From NCBI GenBank assembly GCA_016711095.1, contig JADJTP010000001.1:434001-498000 (forward strand): 64,000 nucleotides of DNA. Direction: 5' to 3'. Shown here one piece after another: positions 16,797-28,000 of the stretch (the first letter of the stretch is position 1; the number at the start of each line of letters is the position of its first letter). A model generated the notes under the pieces. The model ran no database searches. It worked only from the letters and a program-made list of their open reading frames with translations, and was not told the DNA's origin. Both the position numbers and the translations under genes were made by a program. This stretch comes from Actinomycetales bacterium. GTDB lineage: Bacteria > Actinomycetota > Actinomycetes > Actinomycetales > Dermatophilaceae.

Positions 16797-17840
16797 ATGA
16801 GCAGACACCGCATCACCGTTGTGGCCGCTGCAGCCAGCGCCGCGATGGTGATGGCTGGCTGCGCCGGCGGCGGGGCGAGCGACACCGTCGGGGCCAGCGC
16901 AGGCGGGCCGGTCGGCAGCGGAGGTGGCACGGTCAACCTCTTCGCGTATGCCGTGCCCAAGGTGGGCTACGACAAGCTGATCCCGGCGTTCCAGGCCACC
17001 CAGGCCGGCAAAGGCGTGCAGTTCCAGCAGTCCTACGGTGCTTCGGGGGACCAGTCCCGCAAGGTCGCGGCGGGAGCGGAAGCCGACGTCGTGAGCTTCT
17101 CGGTGGAGCCGGACGTCACCCGCCTCGTAGCAGGCGGGCTGGTTGACGCGAGCTGGAACGCCAACAAGCACCAGGGCATCCCGTTCGGGTCGGTGGTGAC
17201 GATCGTCGTGCGCAAGGGCAACCCGAAGGGAATCGCGGACTGGGACGACCTGCTCAAGGACGGTGTGGAGGTGGTGACGCCGAACCCGTTCAGCTCCGGG
17301 TCGGCGAAGTGGAACCTTCTGGCGCCGTATGCGGCCAAGAGCAACGGCGGCGCGGACCAGGAAGCCGGCCTGGACTACATCTCGGCGCTGGTCGGTAACC
17401 ATGTGAAGATCCAGCCGAAGTCCGGCCGTGAGGCGACGGAGTCCTTCCTCCAGGGAAGCGGCGACGTGCTACTCAGCTATGAGAACGAGGCGCTGTTCAT
17501 CGAGCGCGAGGGCGACCCCGTCGAGCATGTGACGCCGCCGCAGACGTTCAAGATCGAGAACCCCGTCGCGGTGCTCAGCAAGGCCGTCAACCGCACGGCG
17601 GCCACGGCGTTCACCGAGTTCCTCTATACCCCTGAGGCCCAGAGGTTGTGGGCGCAGGCCGGGTTCCGCCCGGTGGACGCCGCAGTCGCGGCAGAGTTTG
17701 CCGCGGACTTTCCGCAGCCGAAGAGGCTGTGGACCATCGCCGACCTCGGCGGCTGGAAGCAGGTCGACTCCACGCTGTTCACTAAGGACGTCGGGGCGAT
17801 CGCCAAGATCTATGACGCGGCCACCCAGAAGAACCCATGA
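16797..17840 (+). CDS. sbp: sulfate ABC transporter substrate-binding lipoprotein
   Basis: A 347-residue periplasmic-type binding protein. Residues 1-22 are a lipoprotein signal with the lipobox MAGC (Cys22), followed by a Gly/Ser-rich spacer. The mature part resembles Sbp/CysP: VNLFAYAVPKVGYDKLIPAF, QQSYGASGDQSRKV, AEADVVSFS, NPFSSGSAKWN and SYENEA, which line the sulfate pocket in the family. GGGAG lies 9 bases before the ATG. It overlaps cysT by 4 bases and should capture sulfate or thiosulfate outside the membrane. Confidence 0.94.
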   Translation: MSRHRITVVAAAASAAMVMAGCAGGGASDTVGASAGGPVGSGGGTVNLFAYAVPKVGYDKLIPAFQATQAGKGVQFQQSYGASGDQSRKVAAGAEADVVSFSVEPDVTRLVAGGLVDASWNANKHQGIPFGSVVTIVVRKGNPKGIADWDDLLKDGVEVVTPNPFSSGSAKWNLLAPYAAKSNGGADQEAGLDYISALVGNHVKIQPKSGREATESFLQGSGDVLLSYENEALFIEREGDPVEHVTPPQTFKIENPVAVLSKAVNRTAATAFTEFLYTPEAQRLWAQAGFRPVDAAVAAEFAADFPQPKRLWTIADLGGWKQVDSTLFTKDVGAIAKIYDAATQKNP

Positions 17841-18727
17841 CCACCGCTATCCAGCACCGCGAGGACCTCACCGTCTCGTCCTCGCCACCAGCCCGGCCCG
17901 CCGGCGCCGATCCCGCACCGCCGGGGCGCCGCCTGCGCGCTCCGGGCCGAGCCCTAGGTGTCGGCGTCGTGGGGCTGTGGTTGAGCGTCATCGTGCTGTT
18001 GCCGCTCGCGGCGCTCACCGTGGCCTCCCTCGAGCAGGGCCTGGCCGGCTCTTGGGAGGCGGTGACGTCACCGGCGGCACTGGCCGCGCTCCGCACCACC
18101 CTGCTCGTCTCCGCCGTGGTGGCGCTGGTCAACTCGGTTATGGGCACGCTCATCGCCTGGGTCCTCGTTCGCGATCACTTCCCGGGCCAGCCGATCATCA
18201 ACGCCCTCATCGATCTACCCTTCGCTCTGCCGACGATCGTCGCGAGCATCGTGCTGCTCTCCCTGTACGGGCCGAACAGCCCGATCGGCGTGCAGCTCAA
18301 CGCCACCCGGTGGGGACTCATCGTCGCCCTGGCCTTCGTGACCTTGCCGTTCGTGGTGCGCTCAGTCCAACCGGTGCTCATCGAGCTGGAACGCGAGGTA
18401 GAGGAGGCCGCGGCATCCCTGGGTGCCTCAGCGTCCACGACGTTCCGCCGGGTGGTGCTGCCGACCCTCGCTCCGGCGATCATCAGTGGCACCGGTCTGG
18501 CGTTCGCGCGGGCCGTCGGCGAGTACGGCTCCGTGGTGCTCATCGGCGGCAACCTCCCCCGCGAGACACAGGTCGTCTCGCAGTACATCCAGCAGCAGAT
18601 CGAGATCGACCGCCCCGTCAACGCCGCAGCCGTGTCCGTCGCTCTCCTGTCGGTCTCCTTCCTCACCCTGTTCGTCCTGCGGCTGTGGGGCAGCCGCTCC
18701 CAGCGCCGGCAGGAGAGGACCTCGTGA
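17837..18727 (+). CDS. cysT: sulfate ABC transporter permease CysT
   Basis: A 296-residue permease with six predicted membrane helices after a Pro-rich N-terminal tail of about 40 residues. The ABC permease EAA loop is visible as EEAAASLGASASTTFRRVVL, and LPFALPTIVASIVLL and FARAVGEYGSVVLIGG are typical of CysT/CysU. Overlaps of 4 bases at both ends link it to the binding protein and cysW. Confidence 0.95.
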   Translation: MTTAIQHREDLTVSSSPPARPAGADPAPPGRRLRAPGRALGVGVVGLWLSVIVLLPLAALTVASLEQGLAGSWEAVTSPAALAALRTTLLVSAVVALVNSVMGTLIAWVLVRDHFPGQPIINALIDLPFALPTIVASIVLLSLYGPNSPIGVQLNATRWGLIVALAFVTLPFVVRSVQPVLIELEREVEEAAASLGASASTTFRRVVLPTLAPAIISGTGLAFARAVGEYGSVVLIGGNLPRETQVVSQYIQQQIEIDRPVNAAAVSVALLSVSFLTLFVLRLWGSRSQRRQERTS

Positions 18728-19533
18728 GGACCAGCCGCCGCGCCACGCTCACCCTGCGCATCCTCGCCCTCGCCTACGTCGTCGGTCTGCTCGCCGTGCC
18801 GATCCTGGTCATCCTCTACCGCACCTTGGAACCGGGCCTGGGCACCTACATCGACTCGATTCGCACCCCCGCCGCGATCGCGGCCCTCAACCTGTCCCTC
18901 CTCATCGTCGCCATCGTGGTGCCGCTCAACGTCGTCTTCGGTGTCGTCACCGCGCTCGCCCTGGCACGCTGGCGCGTCCCCGGCCGCGGTCTGGTGCAGG
19001 CCATCGTCGACCTGCCCTTCGCTGTCTCACCGATCGTCGTCGGGGTCTCGCTGATCATGCTCTGGGGCACCTCAGGCTGGTTCGGGGGCCTCGAAGGCTC
19101 GACCGGGGTGAAGGTCATCTTCGGCCTGCCCGGCATGGTCATCGCCACGATCTTCGTGACGCTGCCGTTCGTCGTCAGGGAGGTCGAGCCCGTCCTGCAC
19201 GAGATCGGCACCGAGCAGGAACAGGCCGCAGCGACGCTCGGGGCCTCGCATTGGCAGACGTTCTGGCGGATCACCCTGCCGGCCATCCGGTGGGGCCTGA
19301 CCTACGGGGTAGTGCTCACCGTGGCCCGGGCGCTCGGCGAGTTCGGGGCCGTCATCATGGTGTCCTCCGGCTTCCCCGGGGTGTCCCAAACGCTCACCCT
19401 GCTCGTGCACTCCCGCTATATCGACGACCACAACACCTATGGTGCCTACGCCGCGGCCACCCTGCTTATGGGCCTGGCCGCCGCGACCCTTCTGCTCATG
19501 ACAGTGCTCGATCGAAAAAAGGGCTCTCGATGA
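18724..19533 (+). CDS. cysW: sulfate ABC transporter permease CysW
   Basis: A 269-residue second permease that pairs with CysT. The GTG at 18724 overlaps the cysT stop by 4 bases, matching the operon style and the family N-terminus. It shows DLPFAVSPIVVGVSLIMLWG, the EAA loop in EQAAATLGASHWQTFWRITL and ARALGEFGAVIMVSSGF. Six membrane helices are expected. Confidence 0.95.
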   Translation: MRTSRRATLTLRILALAYVVGLLAVPILVILYRTLEPGLGTYIDSIRTPAAIAALNLSLLIVAIVVPLNVVFGVVTALALARWRVPGRGLVQAIVDLPFAVSPIVVGVSLIMLWGTSGWFGGLEGSTGVKVIFGLPGMVIATIFVTLPFVVREVEPVLHEIGTEQEQAAATLGASHWQTFWRITLPAIRWGLTYGVVLTVARALGEFGAVIMVSSGFPGVSQTLTLLVHSRYIDDHNTYGAYAAATLLMGLAAATLLLMTVLDRKKGSR

Positions 19534-20540
19534 TCACCGTCTCGTCCGCCCGCAAGAACTACGGCGACTTCCTGGCGCTGGACGACGTCGAGCTGGAGAT
19601 CCCCTCCGGTTCCCTCACCGCGCTGCTGGGACCGAGCGGATCCGGCAAGTCCACGCTGCTGCGAGCCATCGCCGGACTCGAGACCCTCGATGCCGGTGTC
19701 GTCTGCATCGCAGGCGTCGACGTGAGCCGCGAGCCGCCCCAGCGCCGGGGCATCGGGTTCGTCTTCCAGCACTACGCCGCCTTCAGGCACATGACCGTGC
19801 GAGACAACGTTGCCTTCGGCCTGACGATCCGCCGACGGCCCAAGGCCGAGGTGCGGCGTAAGGTCGACGAGTTGCTGGAGATCGTGGGACTCGACGGTTT
19901 ACAGCACCGCTACCCGGCGCAGCTCTCCGGGGGCCAGCGGCAGCGGATGGCGCTGGCCCGGGCCCTTGCAGTCGACCCGCAGGTGCTCCTGCTCGACGAG
20001 CCGTTCGGTGCGCTGGACGCGACAGTCCGCGCCGATCTGCGCCAGTGGCTACGGCGACTGCACGATGAGGTCCACGTGACCACGGTGCTCGTCACCCACG
20101 ACCAGCAAGAGGCGCTGGACGTCGCGGACCGCATCGCCGTGCTCAACAAGGGCCGCATCGAGCAGGTAGGTGACCCCGTCTCCCTCTACGAGCGCCCCGC
20201 AAACGACTTCGTGATGTCCTTCCTCGGCTCGGTCGCACGACTGGCCGGCCACCTCGTGCGCCCCCACGACATCGTGCTTGACCGTGACCTCGCTGTCGTC
20301 CAGCGCGATGATGCCCGCGCCCCCAGCTCGCCCGGCGTCGTCAGCGCGGCGATCGAACGTGTCGTTCGCCTCGGGTTCGAAGTCAGGGTCGAGCTGCGCG
20401 CGAACACCGGGGAACGCTTCGCCGCCCAGATCACCCGGGCCGAGGCGGACCGCCAGCGATTCGTCGCAGGGGAGACGGTGCACGCCCGAGCCACCCGCCC
20501 GCTCGACGCCACCGACACCGACCCCTCGCTGGCGATCTGA
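19530..20540 (+). CDS. cysA: sulfate ABC transporter ATP-binding protein CysA
   Basis: A 336-residue ABC ATPase. Walker A GPSGSGKST is at 34-42, the Q-loop near 80, the signature LSGGQ at 132-136, Walker B LLLDEP at 153-158 and the switch His in VTHDQ near 190. A C-terminal domain of about 100 residues follows, as in CysA. The ATG at 19530 overlaps the cysW stop. It powers sulfate or thiosulfate import through CysTW. Confidence 0.95.
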   Translation: MITVSSARKNYGDFLALDDVELEIPSGSLTALLGPSGSGKSTLLRAIAGLETLDAGVVCIAGVDVSREPPQRRGIGFVFQHYAAFRHMTVRDNVAFGLTIRRRPKAEVRRKVDELLEIVGLDGLQHRYPAQLSGGQRQRMALARALAVDPQVLLLDEPFGALDATVRADLRQWLRRLHDEVHVTTVLVTHDQQEALDVADRIAVLNKGRIEQVGDPVSLYERPANDFVMSFLGSVARLAGHLVRPHDIVLDRDLAVVQRDDARAPSSPGVVSAAIERVVRLGFEVRVELRANTGERFAAQITRAEADRQRFVAGETVHARATRPLDATDTDPSLAI

Positions 20541-20616
20541 GCCGACCGCGCTCGTCGAAAGGCCAGGGGCAGGAGTATGCCGCCCCCGCGCAGCCCGAGC
20601 CCGAGCCCGCCAGGGT

Positions 20617-23600
20617 TCAGACGACGGTGCCGAGATTCGTCGGTGGGCCGGCGACGAGGGCAGCGTCGACGGCGACCGTCTCGGCATAGACGAGTCGTCG
20701 CGGGCCGGACGACTTCAGGTCGCCGGTACGACCGTCGATGTCGACGAGCAGGTGGTTGGCCGAGTAGTTCTCGTATTCGCAGACGAGCAGGCGGAAGCGC
20801 CCCGGTTCTGCCGGCGACACGAAGTCGACCGTGCCGGTCCACACGAGCAGGTCGGGTGCGTCGGCGGCCGAGGCTGTGCGATCCACCACGGCGGCAACGC
20901 CCGCGGGGACGTCGACCCAGCCGAGCTCACCGCCCACGTCCGGCCGGCGCTCCTGCACCGTGATCTCCACTGAGGTCGGTTCCGGCGCCGAGGGCAGCCG
21001 CCGGCCGCGCGCGTCACGAACGTCGGGCGCTGGTCCCTCGGGGCGAACCCCCGAGATCGTCACCCGCAACCGGCGGGGGTGGTAAGGGTCGGCCGATACC
21101 ACTGCGGCGCGGGTCGGGGTGAGCTGGGCGAAGTCGGCGGTGACGACACGAGAGATCTTCGAGTCGGGCAGGGCGTAGGGCTGGTAGCGGCAGAGGGCCA
21201 GCCGCACGAACGGCGCGTAGGTCCGCGAGTCGGTCGTCACCGTGACGTCGGCGAACCAGAGGTTGCGCTCACTGTCGAACTGCACCGGGTATGCCGCCAC
21301 GTCGACCAGGGGGGAGCCGGGGGCGTCGAGCGACACCAACTCCTCCGCCATCGCGGCGCCGGGCAGATCGGAAAGCCCGGGCGAGGGCGCGAACAACCGC
21401 TGCGACTGCCAGATCGGGTCGGATCCCCACTGCGTGACGTACGGCTTCCACTGCTCGTAGTCGGTGAGCGACCCGTTCGACCAACTGTGGAGGGTCACGC
21501 CGAGCATCTCGTCGACTCCCGAGGAGAACCAGCCCCGATCGAGGAAAACCCGCAGCCCGCCCCCGAACCGCACGCTGCGCTTGACGTTGGTCTCGCTCTG
21601 GCGCTGCCAGCCGAAGGTCGGCACGACATAGGCCACTTTCGGAGCCTGCGGCCGGGTGCTGGCCGGCACGTGCACCTCGACGGGTTCGCTCGTCCGGGTG
21701 AGGCCACCAGGCACGTCGGCGGGGAAGTACTCGCGATACCGCGAGGTGGCGACGGCCGAGTAGGCGACCCAGTGGTGTCGCGTGTCGCCGAGGTGGTGGC
21801 GTGGTGCCGCGTCGGCGTCCATGGGCATCGTTCCGCTGGCGACGTTGCCGAGGGTGTCGCCGGCCCGGACGAGACAGAGCAGATCGTGGTCGACGTCGAG
21901 ATAGGCCACGCGACGCGCGCCGGGCCCGTCGGGACGCAGCCACACGACCCCTTCGGTCAGTTCGCGCACCGGCACCTCATCGACCTGTGTGGTGTGCGTG
22001 ACCATGGTCGGCGCTGGCTGGCTGGGGTCGTCGACAGGGTCGCTCCACGTGCCGAAGAGATCGACCTTTTCGGTGCTCGCCGCATGGATCCGGATGCCGC
22101 CGAGCAGGTAGGCGTCCAGCGCTCCGGGCCGCCGCCACGACGACAGCGTCGCGAGCTCCAGGCCGCCGGTGGGCTCTCGCTCCGGCGCCGTCTGCGGCAC
22201 GCTCGGGTCGGGCAGGCGGGTCTCGTCGCCAGCCGGCCCCGGCTTCCCGTATGGCCGGTGGGTCACGGGGATCGAGCACAGCTGCGGGACGCCGAGGGGT
22301 TGCTGGACGGCGTGCACGAGCGTGAGGATCGTCGGCGGCGTGAGCATCCAGTGGCCGCCTTCTCCCGCGCGCCGCAGCACGCGGGCGACCCGGTCGCCGT
22401 CTACTGCTCGAGGATCGTCACGCAACAGCTCGGTCTGCGGCTCGCGCACCTCGCGGGCGTCGACATATTCGCGAATCCACTGCCACACACCCATCAGGCG
22501 CAGGTCCGCCGGGTGCAGGTGGCTGCTGAGCGGCACGACCGCGCTCGATCCTCGGGGGACAGGGACCGTCAGGGTCCGCGTCGGAGCATCCCACGTCGGC
22601 TGAGCGCCGGGGGACCCGTCGGCGAGGGCGAGGCGCAGCGGCATCCGCTGTTGCCAGTCGTCAGGCCCGAAGCCGACGAGGGTCACCGAGCCGTCGCGCC
22701 CGACCGAGTCGTCGAGCGGGGCGTATGCCAGGAGGTCGTCACCACCAACCACGCCGAGTGCCCCCTCCGGCGCACCTGGCAGGCCGCGCACCGCCACCCC
22801 TCGGGCGAGCACGTCGGGCAGGTGCGGCACCCCGGCCATCGACGGCGCGGACTCGATCGGGTAGGTGCGCTCATGGCCGTCGACCAGGGCCGTCTCCGTT
22901 GTCAGCGCTCCGGCGTCGCGGGCGGCGATGAGGGCGTACATCGCCGCCGAGCCGTCGAGCGAGCCGAACGGCGTATCGAACATTCCGAGCTTTTCGGCGA
23001 GGTCAACGGTGATCCGCGGCGGTACGAGATGACGGTCAGAGCCGGCGAGGTCGGGGGCGGCGCCGTCGAGCGAGACGTCGCTGTTGGCGGTGCGGATCAC
23101 CAGCCGGTGCAGGCTGGACCCCGGCCCGGTGATCGCCGTGGCGTCCCGCACGACCACCTGCGGCGCAGCCACCGGCTCGTAACGCAGATAGGCGTATCCC
23201 TCAGGGTCGGCGGGCGTGGCCAGCGCGTTCCTCGTCGCCTCGTTGGCCAGGGAGTCCTCGACTCCCAGCCCGTTGCCGCACACGTCGGCCAGGCGGACCC
23301 GGACACGGTAACGGCGTCCGAAGCGCAGGCTCGGCAGGCTGCCCTGGGCCACGGTGAAGGCGGTCCTCATCGGGAACGGCGTGACCGCCTCGTTCTCGTT
23401 CGGGTTCGGCAACGCCTTGCTCGGGTCGGGATCGGCTGACAGATGCAGTCCGGCCGGGGGGACGCTGAGACTCCAGCCGGTCCAGCGGGCCACCGACTCG
23501 TGCAGGTAAAGATCGGTGGATGCCGGCGCGGCGGGGTCAGGGCCGGCCTGGGTGGCGGCCAGCTCGGTGAAGCCCTCCTCGTCGGCAACGCTCCGACTGA

Positions 23601-25014
23601 GCCCGCCGATGACGTACTCGGCGTTACGTCGGTGCAGGGAGTGCCATGCATCGGTGTGCGAATCCCACACATCGAGGCGGTAGCCGAGCGTGAGGTCCTC
23701 GGCGACGAGCGGGTCGACGGGGGCCCCGGAGAGCGCGTCGTTGAGCTTCTTCGAACGCTCCAGCCTGGCGTGGAGTTTGCGGCCACGAGCGTCGGCGAAG
23801 AGCGACAGCCCACCCGAACGCAGCGCTGGGATGGTCGTCGACTCGTCGAAGACCTCCGGGTGGGTGCTGCGGGCTGGTTCGGCGTCGCGGTCCCACGCCT
23901 CGGCGAGCATAGTCAGCTGGTGCAGGGCGCCGTCGACGTCGATCTGCGCGAGGCCGTAGCGCATGGGGTGGAGGTTGACGAGTCCGAGCAGCGTCTCGAG
24001 GTCGCCATCGGGGCCGCCGAGCTTGTCCGGCGCGGCGGCGAAGACCGTCGTCTCGTCGCCGAGCACGCCCAACACGTAGCGGGTCGATGGCGTCGGAAGG
24101 GACGGGGCGGTCTGGGTGCCTGCCAGCAACCAGTCGGCGCCGACCACCCCGGTGACGCCGAGCGTGCCGCTCGGCGCGCCGCCCAGGGCGAGCCGGTCGG
24201 CGGGAACGACGAGCTCGAGTATCAGCCCGAGGTCACGCATCAACGCCGGGTAGGAGCTGAGGGAGGTGAGAGCTTGGTGAAAGTCGATGAGGGTGCGGAG
24301 GTCGGGCGGTGCCTCGTCGAGCGGCCGGCCTGGGGGCACGTGGTTCGACACGGCATACATGCCGGCCAGGCGCTCGCGCCGCACGCGGTCGGCGGCGCTG
24401 GGGGAGCCGGGAAGGGTGAGCAGCCCGTCGGTGCCCAGGGAGCCCGCGGCATACGACATCGGAAAGATCGGGAAGGCGGCCCTCGAATAGTCGCGTTCGA
24501 AGGCGCGACGTCGCTCGGCTTGGCGATCGTCCCAGTGCACGGCAAGGCCGTCGACGAGTTGGCGCACGATGCGGCGATGCCGGCTGCCGTGCTCGTCGCG
24601 CGGGCCACGCTGGGATTCGGGCAGCGCCAGCTCGATGCCGGCCTCGGCGTAGACGCCCTTCACCAGGCTGAGGGCATAGCGCTGCGGCCACGACAGCACA
24701 GCATGGTCGCTGTAATCGTCGAAGGTGTGCGAGCGGACAAGGGTGTTCGCGTCGAACATCGCGGCCCAGAGGTCGGGGCGCAGTCCGGAGGTGTCGACTG
24801 CGACGACGACAGGTCCGGTGGGAGTGGTGATCTCAAGCGAGAGGGGCTGGTCCAGCAGTCTCTGGGTCCAGCTGAGCCAGTCGGGGAACGCGCCGAGAGT
24901 GTCGGCGCCGAAGAGGCGGGGGGAGACGAGCACGGAGATGGGCAACGTGCCGTCGGCGGGGTTGTGCGTGACCCCACGAGGCATGGCGGTGAGGACGATC
25001 TGCTGGGTGGCCAC
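20617..25014 (-). CDS. very large protein of unknown function (1465 aa), second gene of a two-gene unit
   Basis: I do not recognise this protein. The GTG at 25014 is chosen as start because GAAGGGA lies 8 bases upstream and only 13 bases separate it from the preceding stop. No signal peptide, membrane helix or P-loop is visible. The sequence is rich in Asp, Pro, Arg and short beta-type strands with several Trp/His-rich stretches (for example HSWSNGSLTDYEQWKPYVTQ) and it looks like a multi-domain beta-rich protein. The C-terminal third has Ig-like features (RRLRVTISGVRPEG, FRLLVCEYENYSANHLLVDI). Codon use and the dispersed octamer (at least five copies) match the host, so it is not an obvious recent import. 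It is convergent with cysA. Confidence 0.8.
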   Translation of the reverse strand: MATQQIVLTAMPRGVTHNPADGTLPISVLVSPRLFGADTLGAFPDWLSWTQRLLDQPLSLEITTPTGPVVVAVDTSGLRPDLWAAMFDANTLVRSHTFDDYSDHAVLSWPQRYALSLVKGVYAEAGIELALPESQRGPRDEHGSRHRRIVRQLVDGLAVHWDDRQAERRRAFERDYSRAAFPIFPMSYAAGSLGTDGLLTLPGSPSAADRVRRERLAGMYAVSNHVPPGRPLDEAPPDLRTLIDFHQALTSLSSYPALMRDLGLILELVVPADRLALGGAPSGTLGVTGVVGADWLLAGTQTAPSLPTPSTRYVLGVLGDETTVFAAAPDKLGGPDGDLETLLGLVNLHPMRYGLAQIDVDGALHQLTMLAEAWDRDAEPARSTHPEVFDESTTIPALRSGGLSLFADARGRKLHARLERSKKLNDALSGAPVDPLVAEDLTLGYRLDVWDSHTDAWHSLHRRNAEYVIGGLSRSVADEEGFTELAATQAGPDPAAPASTDLYLHESVARWTGWSLSVPPAGLHLSADPDPSKALPNPNENEAVTPFPMRTAFTVAQGSLPSLRFGRRYRVRVRLADVCGNGLGVEDSLANEATRNALATPADPEGYAYLRYEPVAAPQVVVRDATAITGPGSSLHRLVIRTANSDVSLDGAAPDLAGSDRHLVPPRITVDLAEKLGMFDTPFGSLDGSAAMYALIAARDAGALTTETALVDGHERTYPIESAPSMAGVPHLPDVLARGVAVRGLPGAPEGALGVVGGDDLLAYAPLDDSVGRDGSVTLVGFGPDDWQQRMPLRLALADGSPGAQPTWDAPTRTLTVPVPRGSSAVVPLSSHLHPADLRLMGVWQWIREYVDAREVREPQTELLRDDPRAVDGDRVARVLRRAGEGGHWMLTPPTILTLVHAVQQPLGVPQLCSIPVTHRPYGKPGPAGDETRLPDPSVPQTAPEREPTGGLELATLSSWRRPGALDAYLLGGIRIHAASTEKVDLFGTWSDPVDDPSQPAPTMVTHTTQVDEVPVRELTEGVVWLRPDGPGARRVAYLDVDHDLLCLVRAGDTLGNVASGTMPMDADAAPRHHLGDTRHHWVAYSAVATSRYREYFPADVPGGLTRTSEPVEVHVPASTRPQAPKVAYVVPTFGWQRQSETNVKRSVRFGGGLRVFLDRGWFSSGVDEMLGVTLHSWSNGSLTDYEQWKPYVTQWGSDPIWQSQRLFAPSPGLSDLPGAAMAEELVSLDAPGSPLVDVAAYPVQFDSERNLWFADVTVTTDSRTYAPFVRLALCRYQPYALPDSKISRVVTADFAQLTPTRAAVVSADPYHPRRLRVTISGVRPEGPAPDVRDARGRRLPSAPEPTSVEITVQERRPDVGGELGWVDVPAGVAAVVDRTASAADAPDLLVWTGTVDFVSPAEPGRFRLLVCEYENYSANHLLVDIDGRTGDLKSSGPRRLVYAETVAVDAALVAGPPTNLGTVV

Positions 25015-25027
25015 GGTGACCGTCCCT

Positions 25028-28000
25028 TCAGGCGAAGGCCGAGGCGTACTCGCCCCAGACGGGTGCGGACTCGATGACTTCGGCGAAGCGGGGATCGCCG
25101 CTGCTTCCGCCGAACTTCTTCTCGACCGAGATCTCGACCGACTTGCTGAAGAAGGCGATCTCCACCTTGACGGTGAGGGTCGCCCGGCCCGCGGCCTTGC
25201 CGGCCTCGTAGCCGAAGCTGAGCACGAACTCGAGCGAAATAGAGATGAGGCCAAGCACGGACAACTCGCCACCCATGCGCAGGTAGCCCGACAGGATGGC
25301 GAAGTCGACACCGTTGCGGGTACCCATCGCGAAGTAGATGCCGGCCATGATGTGGACGCCGCCGCTCGCGACCCCCAGGTTGATCGACGCGGACGCTCCG
25401 AACTCCAGCGCGACCTCGAGCAGGCGAACGCCGTCGGTGTCGACCTGGAGGTGGAAGAAGCCGCCGCCGCCGAGACACGCGACAGTGAGGCAGAAGGGGT
25501 GCTCGCGGGAGGAAATGGCGAAGTCGAAAAGTGGCTTGCCGTCGGCGAACGGCAGCTCGACGGCGGCTGAGAGGCTGATGCCCTCGAGGCTGAAGACGCC
25601 GATCGCCAATGGTGGCAGGCCGATTGCGAACCCGGCGCGGATGCCGTTCGGTGTCACGTCGAGGCTCGCCCCGTCGCCGAACAGGCCCGGTGGGATGACC
25701 TTCTTGAGCTCGTCGACGAATGCGAGATCGCCGGCGAAGCTGACCGGTTCGGGTTTAAGGGCGATGTCGACACTCGGCTTCGCGCCGCTCGCCGACCGGA
25801 ACGAGAACGTCTGGAAGTTGACGATGACGACGTTGGCCAGGCTCACGCCGAAGTCGGTCAGCGCGCCCGCGAACTCAGACGTCGGCGCGCTGGGCGGCCC
25901 GCCGGAGGGCTGCATGACGCGCTCGACTCGGCCCGTCACGGTCAAGCTGGTGGCACCGCTGGGTTCGAACGACGCGATGCCCACGGTCAGCGCCCGAACG
26001 GTCGGCGTGAACGTCAGGGTCGCCACCTGCTTGGGCTGAGCCGGGTCGGCGAGGTCGGTCGTGAGCTGGACCTTCGGGGCCCCGTCGGCCAGGCGACCGG
26101 GCTCCACCAGGTCGGAGAGCGCAAACGTGCCGAACAGGCGGGCGCTCGCTGCGACCCCTGCGAAGAAGTCGGCCGGGTCGAACGCCCCCTCGGCGAGCTG
26201 GTCCATGTCGGCGCCGGCCACCGGGCCCTGCTGGCGAGTGAGGGCGCTGACCGACAGGTTGGGGGTGGCGACACCACCACCCTGGTCGGCGGAAAAGGAA
26301 GCCCCCAGTGTGGTGGGCGTGAACGAACCGGGCGTTGTCTCTTTCGCCACGAGGGCAAACAGCCCGGATGCCGTGGAGTCGAATCCCTGGGCTACGAACT
26401 CTTTCCGCAGCACGATCTGGGTGCGCGCGGTGGTCCCGAGCAACTGTTCGACGGCCGGGATACGCACGAACGAGGTGAGCAGCGTCGGGCGGAAGCGCGG
26501 GCTAGGGGCGCTGCCGAGCACCTCGCTGGTGAAGTGCAGCTCTTCGGTGACCTGCGTCGTGTTGTCGGTCTCGCTCGCCGGGAGAGGGTCGGCATACGTG
26601 ACCTGCTGGCCAGGCACCGGGCACGCGCGGTCACCCCCGGAGGCGAGCTGGGCGGCGCGGACGCCGTGGAGGGCGGCGGGGTCGCTGAGGCTGGAGAACG
26701 GAATGAAGACGAGCGTCGTGCTGAAGTCGACGGGTTTGCCGGTGATGCCCTCGGCGACGGCGTTGAACCGGAACCTTCCGGTCGCCACCTCGATCCAGAA
26801 GGCGTCGGTTGGGTGGCCGTCGCCGGCTCGCGGGATCTTCACGGGCGGCATGATGTCGGGGGTGATCAGCGTCGTGAGGCGAACCGTGCGGAACGGCATA
26901 CGGCGGCCGAAGGCGGGGTCGGCCGCCCGCTCGGCGCGGTAATCCATGACCGGTTGACGGATGACGACGAACATCCGCTGCGCGAGGAAGGCGACGGGGG
27001 AGCCGTCGCTCGGACGGTTGCGGATCTTGCGCTCGGTGACCTTGATGAGCGAGGCACGGTGCCCGAACGGCGCGACGACGCCTTCGTAGACGATGCGGAC
27101 GTAGTGGTCACGGCCCTGCGTGGCATGGTGCACCCACTCCGAGACGTTGAGCGACGGGCCGGGCACAGTGACGTCGAGGTGCACCCCGCCGGGGCGACGA
27201 GACACCCACGGCATCGGCGGATCCCAGCTGCCGCGAGAGGTGAGGTAACCGCCGAGCGCGGAGAGCATCAGCCGCTCGGCCGCGACGGGCTGCGGCTCGT
27301 AGTCGGTTCGGTCGATGGTGGGGTAGGGGTGGTAGCCCTTGAGGAACCCGGTAAAGCCGGAGGTGAGCGCGACGATCTCGTGGCGGTCTCGCGGGGTCAT
27401 CGCGGTGAGCACCGGCCAGTCGGGGTCTGGGTCTCCCATAGCCGGAGGGTTCTCATAGTCCGGCGACCAGATGGCACGCAGGGGTTCGGGGTGCTCGCGC
27501 GAGGCGGGCACGATCCTCTGGGCGTCAGGTTCTCCGTCGCCGTCGAGGTCTTCGCCGGTGCGCTCGGCGCGGCCGAGGCGGGTATGCCACAGCTCAGTGC
27601 GCCCGGCGCGGGTGACCGGTTCGCGGCGGTGGACCCACCTGCCACGGGAGGTCGGGCTGAGAATGAGGCGGTAGGGAAGTTCGAGGGCGGTGTGCCCCGG
27701 CTCGGGAGCCTTGATCACGCCGGCGTCGCGGGCCTGCTGCGGGGTGGGACGCAGGGGCACGGAGGCGAGCGGGCTGAGCCGGGGTTCGAGCCCGGCCCAA
27801 TCGAGCAAGCCCTCGAACGTGTAAGGGATCCGGGCGTCGGGCGGCACGGTGAACACCAGTCGGCTGTCGCCACTGAGGCGGCTCGCGAGCACACCGTCGG
27901 GGGCGACCTTCGAGGGCGCTGTCGACTCGGGGCGGGCGAAACCGGGCGGCGCGGGTGCGACGACGGGGGAGGGAGGCTGGTCGAAGACGGCCTCCTCGAC

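Noticed and set aside
21079..23439. 786-codon open frame on the plus strand opposite the 1465-residue gene
   Set aside because: Composition is that of a reverse-complement shadow (Arg/Gly/Val/Asp), with no start signal; the minus frame has a coherent protein and a good ribosome site.
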